DNA from: Paragorgia papillata | Taxonomy: Eukaryota > Cnidaria > Anthozoa > Scleralcyonacea > Coralliidae | Direction: 5' to 3' | Assembly (NCBI GenBank): GCA_035771165.1 | Contig: JAWNZC010000234.1 | Coordinates: 2,222,501 to 2,286,500 of the forward strand | DNA length: 64,000 nucleotides | In this document: one piece after another, positions 22,901 to 36,191 of the stretch | Layout: every line of letters starts with the position of its first letter | How positions within the stretch are numbered: position 1 is the stretch's first letter | Position numbers and translations under genes: made by a program | Notes under the pieces: model-generated | The model's input: only the letters and a program-made list of their open reading frames with translations | Told to the model about the DNA's origin: nothing | Databases searched by the model: none

Positions 22901-25900
22901 TTCACGTTCAAGGGCCTTCGCTCGAAACGTTAGATTCCTATGTTCTCTATCTAACCTTACTATATTTCAATCCTCGGAAGCGCCTTGATCCTCGGTCCTA
23001 ACAGTGTCCCCTTACAGGAGGTTCGACTGTACAGTACAAGACTCTTTGCTCTAACATTTTGTTTTCATTGTGATAATACAGGTGGACCCCGACCAGTTTC
23101 CGTCTGCCTTGTTAGTAAATAACGCAGGAAGCGTTGGAGATGTAACCAAAACAATATCTGGTCATTCAGATGTTCAAGAAATCCAGAGTTATATGGACCT
23201 TAATATCACTTCTCCATTTTATTTATTGTAAGTTTATGGCATTAACATTTTACTGACCAAATTTGCCTTTTGTCAAATTATTAATTTTACTCTTGCTAAC
23301 GCCAGACGATTTTACTCGTCAAAGGGAGAGTTCCCGGAAACCTGCGGCCGGTTGTACGAAGCCTGGGTTGCTTATCCAGTGGATAAGTCCTATAGCTAAA
23401 GAACCACACTATAGTCATGCTTTGAACAAGCTAATTTAACTTTTATCCGCTGAACAACACTATCATATACATAAGTTAAATTAGGTTGTTCAAAGCACGA
23501 TTGGTGCTGTTCTTTAGCTATAGGACCCACCAGATAAGCTATCCGGGCTTCATACATGAACTGGCCCCTGGCCAATAAAGGGTTAACTTTATACAAAACT
23601 GAGGTAGATAATTAAAGTTTGATTTTTCATCGTTACTTCTTTATATAGATCTCAGTTTCTCGACATGTTTCCAAAAGCAAAAAAATATGTGGTTAATATA
23701 TCTTCTTTATGTGCAGTGAAAGCCGTGCCATCTCTCTCCCTTTACTGCACTGGCAAAGCAGCTCGGGATATGTTACATCAAGTTCTTGCAGACGAATCGG
23801 TAAGTGACAAAGTATTATTAGCCCATTCCTGCCTGCTTGAGCTGGTCAAAAACGGGCCCTTTATTGTTTTACTCTGTCAAACGCCAAATGAATTCACTCG
23901 TCAAATATATAGAGTTAACCCTTATATAGACATCCTAGGCAGCAATGAGTTAACAAGTGATTAACAAATGCTTAACAAGTGATTAACCCTTTTTTGCCTG
24001 AGCTGGCCAGAAACGGCTCCTTTATTGTTTTACTCTGTCTTATAAAGGCCTGGCCAAACGCTTTCAACATCGCATTCAACATCATTCAACATTGTTGAAC
24101 GATGTTGAATATTGTTGAAAGCACGAGTGGCCAAATGAATTCAACATTGTTCAACATTCATGAATGACAATTAATTGAACGCGGGCTACCACAAAAGCTG
24201 GAATCGACAATATCCCGCACGGCGCATGTCTCTGTTCAACAAAGTTGAATGAAATGTGGCCAAATGCGTTCAACACCTTTCAACATTTTGGGAACAATAG
24301 AAATGTTGGACGCGTGTTGAACGAAAATTTGAACATGTTCAAATTTCGTTCAACATCATTCAACACCATTCAACAACGTTCAACATCATTCAACAGGGGT
24401 TGCCAAACGCTTTCAACATGTTGAATTCAACAATGTTGAACGATGTTGAATGAAATGTTGAAAGCGTTTGGCCGGGCCTTTACACCAGACGATTTTACTC
24501 TTCAAAGACAATAGGAATTAGATTATTAGAGAACCCTCAGACCTCCTATATAGACAACAATGGGTTAAGGTCTTCGTTAAGGTTTTCAGGGTCATTTCTG
24601 TAAAGCGCTCTCAATTCGTCAGAATTTATGCCACAAAAATAAAATAGATATCGTTAGAAAGCTATTAATTTGTAGAATACAATGGTGTCTTTGGTTTCGA
24701 TAAACACAAACCGTTAATAGTTGTGAATTTTTTAATTAAAACCAGAAGGCTTCACTCGGAGCGACTCGAGTAAAAAGCGTTTTACTTTGTTCAAAATCTT
24801 TTTTTGTAGTTTGATTCCGAGATAAATTTCCAGCAAAACGGTGTCAGCGTTTTTTATATGTTAGAGTTTTGCCGATTTTATTGACGACCAAAGTAAAAAA
24901 TGCTGTTTTTCGACCAACATTTGGATAAAATAAGTCATAAATTCGAAACCAGGCAATAAAAAAAACAAAACACGCTGACACCGTTTTGCTGGACATTTAT
25001 CTCGGAATCGAACTGCGAAAATTTTGTTTGAACAAAATGAAACGCTTTGTTCTTAAGTCGCCCCGAGTGAAGCCCTCTGGTTTTAATTTAAAAATTCACA
25101 ACTATTAACGGTTTCTGTTTATCGCGATCCCAAAGACACCATTGTATTCTACAAATTCATAGCTTTCTAACGATATCTATTTTATTTTTGTGTCATAAAT
25201 TCTGACGAATTGAGAGCGCTTTACAGAAATGACTCTGCAAACCTTAACGAAGACCTTAACAAGTACTTTAGCTTCTTTTTTACCTTACTCAGTTACTCTG
25301 TCTGAATATCTAACGCCAGACGTTTTTACTCGTCAAATGAAGAACCCTGAAGACATCCTACACAGCAAAGGTTTAACAAGTGATTAACCCATTACTACCT
25401 TAGCTGGCCAAAAACGACCTTTTTAATATTGTTAACAAGTTAACGAGTTATTAGAGATGTTTAAAAACGAGCCATCCCGCGAATCAGGCTGGCTCACTCA
25501 CGGCTTACACATGAATGAATAAAATGCTTGATTGCACTTGTACCAAAATTATGCTGCATAAAGCCGGTTTTCCACTAGGCGAATTTGTTCGCGCGAATCG
25601 AATTCATGCAATGTAATTGGTTGGTACTGCAAGTTTTTCGCGCCAATTTTCTTAATAACCAATCGTATTGCTGGAAAATTCGCTTCGCGCGAACGAATTC
25701 GCCTAGTGGAAAACCGGCTTTAATGTTTGCATAAAATAAGGATAATGCATGAGCAGAATCAAGCAGTTTTTCTACACGGGGAATCTTGTGGTCAGATTTG
25801 TATCAATTTCTCATCCAAATTTCAACCAAAATTGAAAGGCTTGGTCCTTGATCTATGATCAATCTTTCCACAAACTCTCACGAAAACCTGTCCAGTATTT

Positions 25901-28900
25901 TGTGAGATATCCTGGTGACAGACACACTCACAGACAAACAAATAAACAGACAGACAAAAAAAACAAAAAACAGACAGACAGGCGGACAGACAAACAGACT
26001 CACAGACAAACAAACAAACAGACAAACAGACAAACAAACAAACAAACAAACAAACAAACAAACAAACAAACAAACAAACAAACAAACAAACAAACAAACA
26101 AACAGACTCTCAGAGAAACAGACAAACAGACAAACAGACTCACAGATAAACAGACTCACAGTCAAACAGACTCGCAGGCAAACAGACTCGCAGACAAACA
26201 GACTCACAGATAAACAGACTCACAGATAAACAGACTCACAGTCAAACAGACTCGCAGACAAACAGACTCACAGACTCACAGACTCGCAGACATACAGACT
26301 CACAGACTCGCAGACAAACAGACTCGCAGACAAACAGACTCACAGACAAACAGACTCACAGTCAAACAGACTCACAGTCAAACAGACTCACAGTCAAACA
26401 GACTCACAGTCAAACAGACTCACAGTCAAACAGACTCACAGTCAAACAGACTCACAGTCAAACAGACTCACAGTCAAACAGACTCGCAGACAAACAGACT
26501 CGCAGTCAAACAGACTCGCAGACAAACAGACTCACAGTCAAACAGACTTGCAGACAAACAGACTCACAGACACAAACACAAACACAAACGCAAACGCAAA
26601 CGCAAACACAGACACGAACACAAACAGACTCACAAACACTCCCCTTCCGTCTGTCCCTTACTTTCTGCCTCGCTCTCTCCCTCCCATCCATCTGTCTCTT
26701 CCCTCCGTCGATTACTTTCTTCCGCCTCTCTCCTTCCTTCCGTTCGGCCGTCTCTCCTTTTCCCTCCCTCCTCCGGTCTCTTCTTCCTTCTCTCCTTCCC
26801 TAGTTCCCTCCCTTTCTTCTCTCCCTTCCTTCCATCCTTCTGTCTTTCCCCTTCTCTATTCTTTCCGTTCTCCCTTCCGTCCGGCTGTCCCTCCCTTTCT
26901 CCCTCCCCCTCCCCCTCCCTCCTTCTCCCTTCCTTCCATCCTTCCGTCTTTCCCGCTCTCTTCTTTCCTTTCTCCCTTCCGTCCGGTTGTCGCTCCCTTT
27001 CTCCCTCCCCCTCCCCCTTTCCCTCTCCCTTCCCCTCTCTCCTTCTCCCTTCCGTCCGGCTGTCGCTCCCTTTCCATCTTCCTTCGTCCCTCCCTCCCTC
27101 GCTCGCTCCCTTCCCTTACTGGTTTTTTTTTCAAACTATCTTATATGCATTTTACGCTTGCAGAAAGACGTACGTGTCCTGAATTACGCTCCTGGACCAG
27201 TGGATACTGATATGTTTCATGAGATTCGGAAAAATTCGAGCAGTGATGAGACGAAACAAATGTTTAAAAATATGAAAGACACGGTAAGATTGTTGCTATT
27301 GGTATAAGTTTACAAGTTTCTGTCATAAATCCTTGAATTTCATTGGCTATCGTAAGAGTTACTATATCTGCTGATAGAAACCTCTGGCGATAAGCCAATG
27401 AAAAGCTTTCTTTCAACGAAATTTTGCCAATCACAAAATGCGTGGCATGTCACGAGCAATGATCAGTAGAGCCAGCGGTTGTTCTGTTAAGCAACAATGG
27501 CGCCGAAATTATAATGAGTGGGCAAATGTAGAAGAAATTTAACATTTACGCGAAACAGTAAGTTCTACAGAAAACAAAAACGGCTACAAAATTGTTTATC
27601 TGTGTTCGTTTAAAACGAAATAACTGCAAACAAAACACATTTCAATATTATAGCTCAACTGTAAATTGTCCAGTCAGAAAGCTTGATTTGTACAACGTGA
27701 CCAGTCAATTAATCGTCGAATTATCCCTCACTTCATAGTATTAAACAATCTCGTTCCCAGAGCCCACGTTCCCCACCCGGGAAACGAGAGACTCTGGGAT
27801 AATCCGTTTCAAATCATTACGTTATTGGCTGAATAGTGAGCACGAGTTGGTCTGAAGTGACCAGAAGTAGAATTAATAAAACTAAAATAACAAAGATGCA
27901 TGTTGGACGACAAGACTCCAGTGAAGACGTTGCCGCGATCGATATCTTTGCCGTATGTGTGTAGATGCTGTAATTCGAGCTTCGCCAGCAACCCCATTGA
28001 CTTGTTTTGGAAAAAGTCAAACAAGGAGAACATACTATCCAGATTCCGCTCGGATATTTACGCATGCGTACCTCAACCGGAATAACAAGAATCCTGTGAT
28101 TTGAAACGTATTACCCCAGAGTCTCTCGTTTCCCGGGTGGGGAACGTGGGCTCTGGGAACGAGATTGAGTATTAAAGTGATATACCCCACTGTAGCGGAG
28201 TGTAATGTCGAGTACCACGCGTGAATGCCACGCACGATTCACGAAGCTGTCAGCAATGGCGGAGTTTGGCGGGACAAGAAGATGTTTCGCCTGAACATTC
28301 AGATGTTGACAAGAAGATTGTTAGGTTGCAAGAAAATAAGGATTCAGAAAATACAAAGAAAGCAACAAAGAATGCATCCAGAAGCCTTGAGACGACACTT
28401 AATATCAACAGAATGGAAACAGACAATGAAAAGCTGACAAAAGTTAAAAATAATTTTTTTTAAATTGTTTAAGCTTTTTTTGGAAAGATTAATATGTTTC
28501 GGTATAATATATCAATTATAGACCTTTCGCTCGGGGTATTCATCCCTCGGGGTAATTTTTTGAGGAATACCCCTCGCTCCAGGTCTATATACTTGTTTAA
28601 AATTACGCTTGCTATTGACAAGATTCCGTGGTGTAAACTACACGGTGAATTAATGTTTCTTTCAACTTTTTGTCATTTTTGTGCATGCTCTAGACTCTAG
28701 TAGATACTATGCTATCGCGCTGTTAAGTTTGTTAAGAAAAGAAGCCTTCGGAGCCAATCAAAACGTAGCCTGCTCGCAGACGTTCTTTGTTGGGAGAGCC
28801 GAGCCACGAAGCGGCGAGGTGAAGAGAGGAGGAGAAAGAACGTCTGCCGTCAAACCCTATAATTGACCTTCCGCCCCTTGACACCTGGCATGTAAACAAA

Positions 28901-31900
28901 CTGCAAGGTGACTCACCTTCGACGTATCTACACAAGGGAGCACGTTAGAATGTGATAGTTCTTATGAATAAACTCAACTTTACTTGCCTAAAGTTGTTGA
29001 CGTTTTGTGCGAGTCGCTGAGTTCGACAAAACCGCTGACAATATGAGCCGGCGACGAGCGAGCCGAATACTCTCCGAAGATACGCGATGGCGGAGCGGGA
29101 AGGGAAGAGAGAAGGGGAGTGCAACTACCGACTACGTGATGGCTTTCAGCCAATAAAATAGTCCGATTAGAAATAGCTTTTCTCCTTATGCTCGTATAGC
29201 AGTCAGAAATACACTAAAATTATCATATTCTACGACTCGTTCAGTAACTACTAACTACCCTAGTAAAGTTCTTGTAAGAATTTCATTAAAAATAATGAAT
29301 AGTTTTAACACAAAAGGATCAGTACTGGTACTGGTCGATCGTTCCACAGACTCGTCTCCTCTTCTTCTCACACGAAGGAAATATTATGAAACAGAAACTT
29401 CCCCCAAAGTTGCACGATTCAGTTTGTTGAACTTGCAATCTATCTCAATACCGAAGAAGCCCACGACATATACAAAAGGAAGTTTATCCTGGAGCGTTGA
29501 CAAACAAACCCGCGATTCTGACAAAATGACTTATTCATGAAGCCAACGGTTTTCTCCAAATTGATAAATCATTCAACGAAAACAACTTACGTCTTGGTGT
29601 GAACATGCTGTGAATATCACGAAGATCGGGTTTTTCGCGTTGGTTGTCTCGGTATTCGCGTATAATTATTGTGCATAGCAATACTCTATGTGCATAGCAA
29701 CGTGCTACGAGCATTGTCGAAAGAAATCTCGGTATAGTTGCACTCCCCTTCTCTCTTCCCTTCCTGCTCCGCCTGAGCGTATCTTCGGAGAGTATTCGGC
29801 TCACTCGTCGCCGGCTCATATTGTCAGCGGTTTTGTCGAACTCAGCGACTCGCACAAAACATCAACAACTTTAGGTAAGTAAATTAGTTGAGTTTATTCA
29901 TAAGAACTATCACATTCTAACGTGCTCCCTTGATCTACACTGGCGAAATAAACGTCTACTTACAATACTCACCATATCGTTAATTGACGGCCATTGATCT
30001 GCAATAAAAGGAAACCTCGCGATTTCCTTCTAATCCTATTTAAGTATCCAAGGCATGCAGTTGATTTGCCAATTCTTTCACTGGCCGCCTTTTGCAGAAG
30101 CTGACGCTGATTTCACTCGGGATTTTTCTGCTAAACTGAACCCGTTGAAAGTTGAGCAAAACGTCTTGGCTTCACAGCAAATCACCTTCATTATTTAAAA
30201 GTTAACTGAACGATTTTTTCTCAACACAAGCGAAAATATTATTAAACGATCCCAGCCACACTCTGATTTAGAAACCGTTGACCAATCATAATAGAAGCGG
30301 AAGTAGCAGAGACATTATAAGCCAATCAGAACATTAGTCCGCCAAACGGACTAGAGAATTTATTTTGAATGGATTGTCCACAGACTGTCTACTATAAGAC
30401 AGTCTGTTTACAGGCTAATCAAAACGTAGAATGAAACGATAATTGACGACAAACTACCGTAGCAAAAATAACTACTGTACACCAAGTATTTAATAAGTCA
30501 ATGTTATGACAGAGTGACAGAGGAGCGAGAAACATTCAAGAAGAGACAGTTTTTACAAATTTAGTAAGTTTTTTTTCAGTATGAATTGTAGTCAATTTTT
30601 AATTGTGATATACTTGGAATGATGACAAAAGTTTTTCAAAGCCTCTTTAAAGTCGTTTAACAGACGATTTTATATTCAGACGAGGCGATTTATATGGCCA
30701 AGTGGCCAACATGTGTTCATCAGTCTGATCGAGCATTGTAAACTGACTAAGCTGTGCATTGCCGAACAGAAATGGATGACCTTCTTCTAAGAAAGAATTA
30801 GCATCATGGTCGAGCAACACTGTGCAAAGTCTGTGGTTGTCCACGAGCGAAATACGTGTATGCTATTATTCAGTAACACTTTGAAGCCTGACGAATCTTT
30901 AGTATTTTATTCTGGCTAACGCCAGACGATTTTATTCAGCACAGGGAGAGGTCCAGGTCTCAAGGTGTTAAGGTGGCTCGTCAGCCGACAGTCTAAATCA
31001 TGAGAAATTACGTATTTTCGTAATGAAAGGTTTTGCACATGTCTCATGAGCTTCATTTTAGTTCATTGCACAGCTCTAGTGGTGGTCTTGATTATTGAAA
31101 AGATTTATACTTTACGCAAATTAGGTTTTCTGCATTACCGGAAACACGATTTCTTCACTTAGGTAAACTTTGAGGGTATAAAACTTTTCAATAATAAGAC
31201 CACCACTAGAGCTATGTACTAAAATGAGCAAAACGATGGGGGAAAACGATAATTTCTTGTGATTTAGACTGTCGAGCACCTTAAATAGCATATTGTTGAT
31301 GTATTAGTATTAAAATGACAAAATCAGTGGCAGACTATGTACTGTATGTATACAATAGAGAACGTGAACCGGCAACTGCGGCAAGTCTTTATATTAATGC
31401 ATTAATTAAATTGTATATTGTAGTTGTCAATGTCATGCAAAATTTGTGTCATAAATGTGCAAACATATTTATTCTAGCTTATCCTGCATGCATGCATGTC
31501 TTAAAGAACAACCATACAATATGTATGGTTGCTCTCACAATTTTGATGACATTGCTGCACATCTTCTGTAATCATTTCATTATTTAACTTTACAGCAGTC
31601 ATACTCGAGATCCTTGTTAGCTCAAGCGAATTATTTTACCTATATTGAATGGATTGCATTATTATCTGACAAATTGTTGTAACAAAGTTACTACCATTTG
31701 TTACTAGCGTTTAGCGAATAACTAGTTGTTTTCGAGTTTTGAAACAAACGTTGTCGAATGATAACTATACGTTTGACAGATCAAATCAATGACGAATAAG
31801 GGGTGTAACTTTTTGTTGTTATTGCTTCCGTTTCAAGTTTCAACGTTTTGATATTTTCTCACGTGCCAACGGCAAACATGGAATGCAAAATAAATGTGTT

Positions 31901-34900
31901 CGACAGGTCATATCGAAGTGAACAACCCTTATCTGACGACCTGCGTTCGCTGATCATTCCAATTCTCACAATTAAGCCAAAGACAAGTTATTCCAAGCAA
32001 ACGCTGCGGTCTGAAACGAACGATGACAAGTCTTGACAACGGAAAGTTACACCCCCTATTCGTTATTGATTTGATGTGTCAAACGTATATAGTTGTCATT
32101 GGACAACGTTTGTTTCAAGACTCGATAACAACTAGTTATTCGTTAAACCTTGAACGCAAATGGTAGTATTTAAATGCTGTATTAGTCGAATTTTGTGATT
32201 TGTCATTGACATTAATTTGATTGGCCTACTAAGCTTAACTACAATACTTTACCATAGCTTTTAGTACCATAGCTTTAATACTCAAGCTATTGGCGCCCTG
32301 CCTCTCGCCACTGAGAAGTACAGCAGAGTTAAGCCCGATCAGATTGAGTTGGTATATATTTGGATGGGTGACCACCTGTCTGAGCTTGGAAGTCATACCA
32401 GATATGAGACAAGTAGAGTTGTTAGTGCTTAGCCTCCTGTGCTTTTCTCTGAGTTCCTTTTTTTTTTTTAAAGTAAAAACACAGTATGCTCAGGTACATT
32501 AATGCCTGGGTCCTGGAAAATATGGCCAAAAACAGAATAATTTCATAAAAAATTTAGAATAAAGAGAGTAAGGGCGGTTGATGTTTAGATAGGTGGACCA
32601 TCATATTCTACTGTCCATGAACATTTCCGTTGCCATGGAAACAATCACGTGATAGCCGCAGGGGTTCTTTTGGGGGCTGTGAAAATATCGTCGTTGCCGA
32701 CCCACGGAAACCCTTTGAAATTATTTGATTTTAGGCATGTGGATACTTTGATGGTTGTAGTTAATCGCCCAAATTAGAACAAAGTACCTTTGTTTTATGA
32801 TCATGAGATAATAGCGATGTCACCAGTTGACTGCACAGTCTCTGCACCTTAATGAAACATTATTCGGCAACAATTAAGGTATTTAGTGACTAGGTTCTAA
32901 CAACCATCAAAGTATCCACATGCCTAATAGTTTCACAGCCGGCAAAACCACACCTGCGGCTACCACGTGATTGTTTCCAAGGCAACAGAAATATTCATGG
33001 ACAGTAGAATATGATGGTCCACCTATCTAAACATCAACCGCCCTTACATTCTTTATTCTAAATTTTCTATGAAATTATTCTGTTTTTGGTCATCTTTTCC
33101 AAGTGACCCAGGCATTAATGTACCTGAGTGGCCAGCATAGACAATCTTGACAAGATGACACGTAGGGGCCTAGAACTGACGTCCAAAAATTCCCCATTGC
33201 CGCCTGTTCAGCCTAGCCTTTTTGGTTATCACCTATCTAGCTATCTATATATATTTATTATATAGCATGCTATCGGATATGAGCTTTTGCGTAATCTGAT
33301 TGGTTCCCTACTACCAGGCTATCAGCTCATATCCTACTAGTAGAGGAAAAACAAGATGGCGGCATGTTTTTTTAAACTGCGGATTTTTATACAGAAAAAC
33401 ATCAACACCCTCAAACCAATGTATAAAAAAACAACATTGTGTAAAAATACATTAACGAATACACAATTTAGCATGTTAAATGGTAAAATTCACATAAAAA
33501 TTACGTCTTTTTACTTCAGAAACACGACTAAATTAGCGGGTTGATATTAATTTGTTGCCAAACAAAGAAACTCACGGTTAAAATCAAGAGGGTATACAAA
33601 TTGTCCATTTTGGTCTGGAATAGGGTGCATATTTTGGTCTGAGATTGGGTATGGATGCCGATGTGACACCAGTGCTGGTATAGGGTATTGATTTATTTTT
33701 AGTTTAGGTCTGAGATAGGATATAAAAATCGCCTTTTAATTTAGGTCTGGGTCAGGATTTTGAGGTCACGGCGGCACAAACCTACCCAAAAATTGCCTAA
33801 TTTATGCAAAGGTACCAAAAGCAAACCCTTGAAGCCTCATAATGAAACTTTTTATAATGCTATTATTGGTATTATTCTAAGTAATACCATGACATGTGGG
33901 AGATTAGTGATTAAAGGTGAGGGAGGAATTCGCAAATCCTTCCGAGGCTTGAGGGGACATTTAATCACTAATTTCCCGACATGTCATGGTATTAGTTTGA
34001 AATACCATGATTATCTTATAATAATGCATTTCTTTGTTGTGTAAAAGAGTACTGTTTGATGTTTGGTCATGCATGCTAATCGGGGAAAATTAGAAATTTG
34101 CCCTGTTAGCGGGGAAAATTAGAAATTTCCCCTGTTTGGGGGGAAATTAGAGATTAAATTACTTTCCCAATCAGTAATCAACAAGCATTCACGTTTAATT
34201 TGCTGCAAGTTGGTTAACGACACGTACATATACAAGTCACGCAATATGGATCGTTTTCACTCATGTGATCGGTGGCCCCATTGGGGTGGTGAAACAATAC
34301 GAAATTTTTAAATAAGAATAGAGCTAAATTCCCATAGGATAAAGATCACTGACCTATATATATAACTGGACTGCGGTGCCGGCGTTTATGGGTCCTTCTG
34401 CTAATGGTTGCGACCACTGACATGTACTTATCGTAGGAAAAAAGAATATTTAAAAAATAAAATAAAGCGATTTTCTTACTTTATTAATAAATCGTTCCTA
34501 TGCGAGGGCTTCCCCAGAGGTGAATAAAATCGTCTGGCGTTACTGCGTTAGCCAGAACAAAATACTAAAGAGTAAAGACCAATAAATTCGGACAGGAAAG
34601 AGTTAATGCATGCAGGTTGGTCATTGTTAATTTCTTGTGGAACGACTCAAGAGGCCTGCTGGATTATTTGTCTGACCAAATAGGAATATCGCCTCCCATG
34701 TAAACAGCCCCTAAGAAGAACTCGGTACGCCTCGCTTCTTTACGATTTTCTCGTGATCTTCATCGGTTCTTTATAGAGCTGGTGACTTCACAAAACGAAA
34801 TGTTTGTAGATTTCCATGACCATGTGTATTGACAGTCTTGTTTATTTTATTGCCAAGTGTTCGTGTGGTACCGCCGGCCAGCACGTCTTTAATTCAGACT

Positions 34901-36156
34901 GCTAGAAGCTACAACAGTAATTGTCTAGGATTATTATTATTGTAGTTCAGAACTACAATAAGACTCTTATCATGAAAATATCCTGGGCCGCTCAACAAAT
35001 ATTTTGTTTACACAAACTCGAGACCAGGACGATATTATGCTGACTTGGCAAAGATTCTGACAGAAAATTCGACAAAGTTTGCCTAGTCCGTCTACTCCGA
35101 ACGTTTTCTCAAGAAATAATCCACTGTAGAAGTTATAAAATATATTGGCAGAAAGATAATTCACCTTGCTATAACATACGTGCAGTTTATCCGACCAAAT
35201 AAATAGCTTAGTTTCCCTAAAACAAGCGAAATACCAAACATGTCCAAATCATAATAGCGGCCGCTATTTTGAAATTTTTTCCCGTATGTATTATAATGTG
35301 TTCTCCGAATGTTTTCTCGAGAAATAAACCACTGTAGAAGCTATCAAATATACTAGAAGAAAGATAATTCATCTGGCTACAACATACGTACAGTTTATCC
35401 GACTAAATAGCTTAGTTTTCTTAAAAAAAGCGAAATACCGAACATGTCCAACACGAACTAGAGATTCTTAGGTATCGGTCAGCGACCTTCACCATTAGCA
35501 AAAGGACCCATAAATGCCGCCATTTTGAAAACGATTTTTGGGACACTTTTCCTAACTCAAAGGTAATAGGAGCACGCAGTCCAGTTATATATAGGTCAGT
35601 GATAAAGATGTACACCAATATGGCCGCCATTTCATTGTTTCGGTACACCAATATGGCCGCCGTGACGTCAGATGAAAACGATCTACAGTGTGTATAAAAA
35701 AAATCTGAACCCTTAGAAAACAACCTATTGTAGTAGTTTGAAAGCCCCAAGCACTTCGCTGAACGGCCCACACTGCAGATGCGTAGAACACACGTTCTTA
35801 TACACCTGGGAAATTAAGATAACTTGAAGTGTATGCATGGTGAAAGTATTTAAAAGCTTTTTCGCTTCGTTCAACTTACTGTGCTGATTAATTTATAACG
35901 CAGCGCGTTTAGGGCTTTCAAACTACTACAATAGAGCGTTCACATGAGTGATCGGTGGCCCCATGGGGGTGGTGAAACAATACGAAATATTTGAATAAGA
36001 AAGAGCTAATTCCCATACCGTACACCAATATGGCCGCCATTTCATTGTTTTGGTACACCAATATGGCCGCTGTGACGTCAGATGCAAACGCTCTATAGGT
36101 TGTTTTCTAAGGGTTCAGGTTTTTTTGATACACACTGTATAGTCGTAAAAACATAA

Positions 36157-36191
<35 letters not shown>

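Noticed and set aside
25820..26690. Thr/Gln/Asn-rich and Cys/Val-rich frames over 100 codons
   Set aside because: Produced by (CAAA)n and CAGACTCACAGTCAAA repeats read in different frames.
26548..27210. 220-codon Pro/Ser/Leu-rich frame overlapping SPR exon 5
   Set aside because: It is the translation of a pyrimidine tract; the SPR exon uses another frame with better evidence.
31848..32036. 62-codon frame in the centre of a foldback
   Set aside because: No splice sites, domain or homologue recognised; the flanks are palindrome arms.
32285..32400. Functional 5S rRNA gene
   Set aside because: Only the internal promoter region matches; the terminal stem and loop sequences are not those of 5S rRNA.
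33356..33544. 62-codon frame after AAGATGGCGGC
   Set aside because: The context looks like a start region (YY1-like site), but the peptide has no recognisable feature and no splice donor follows in frame.
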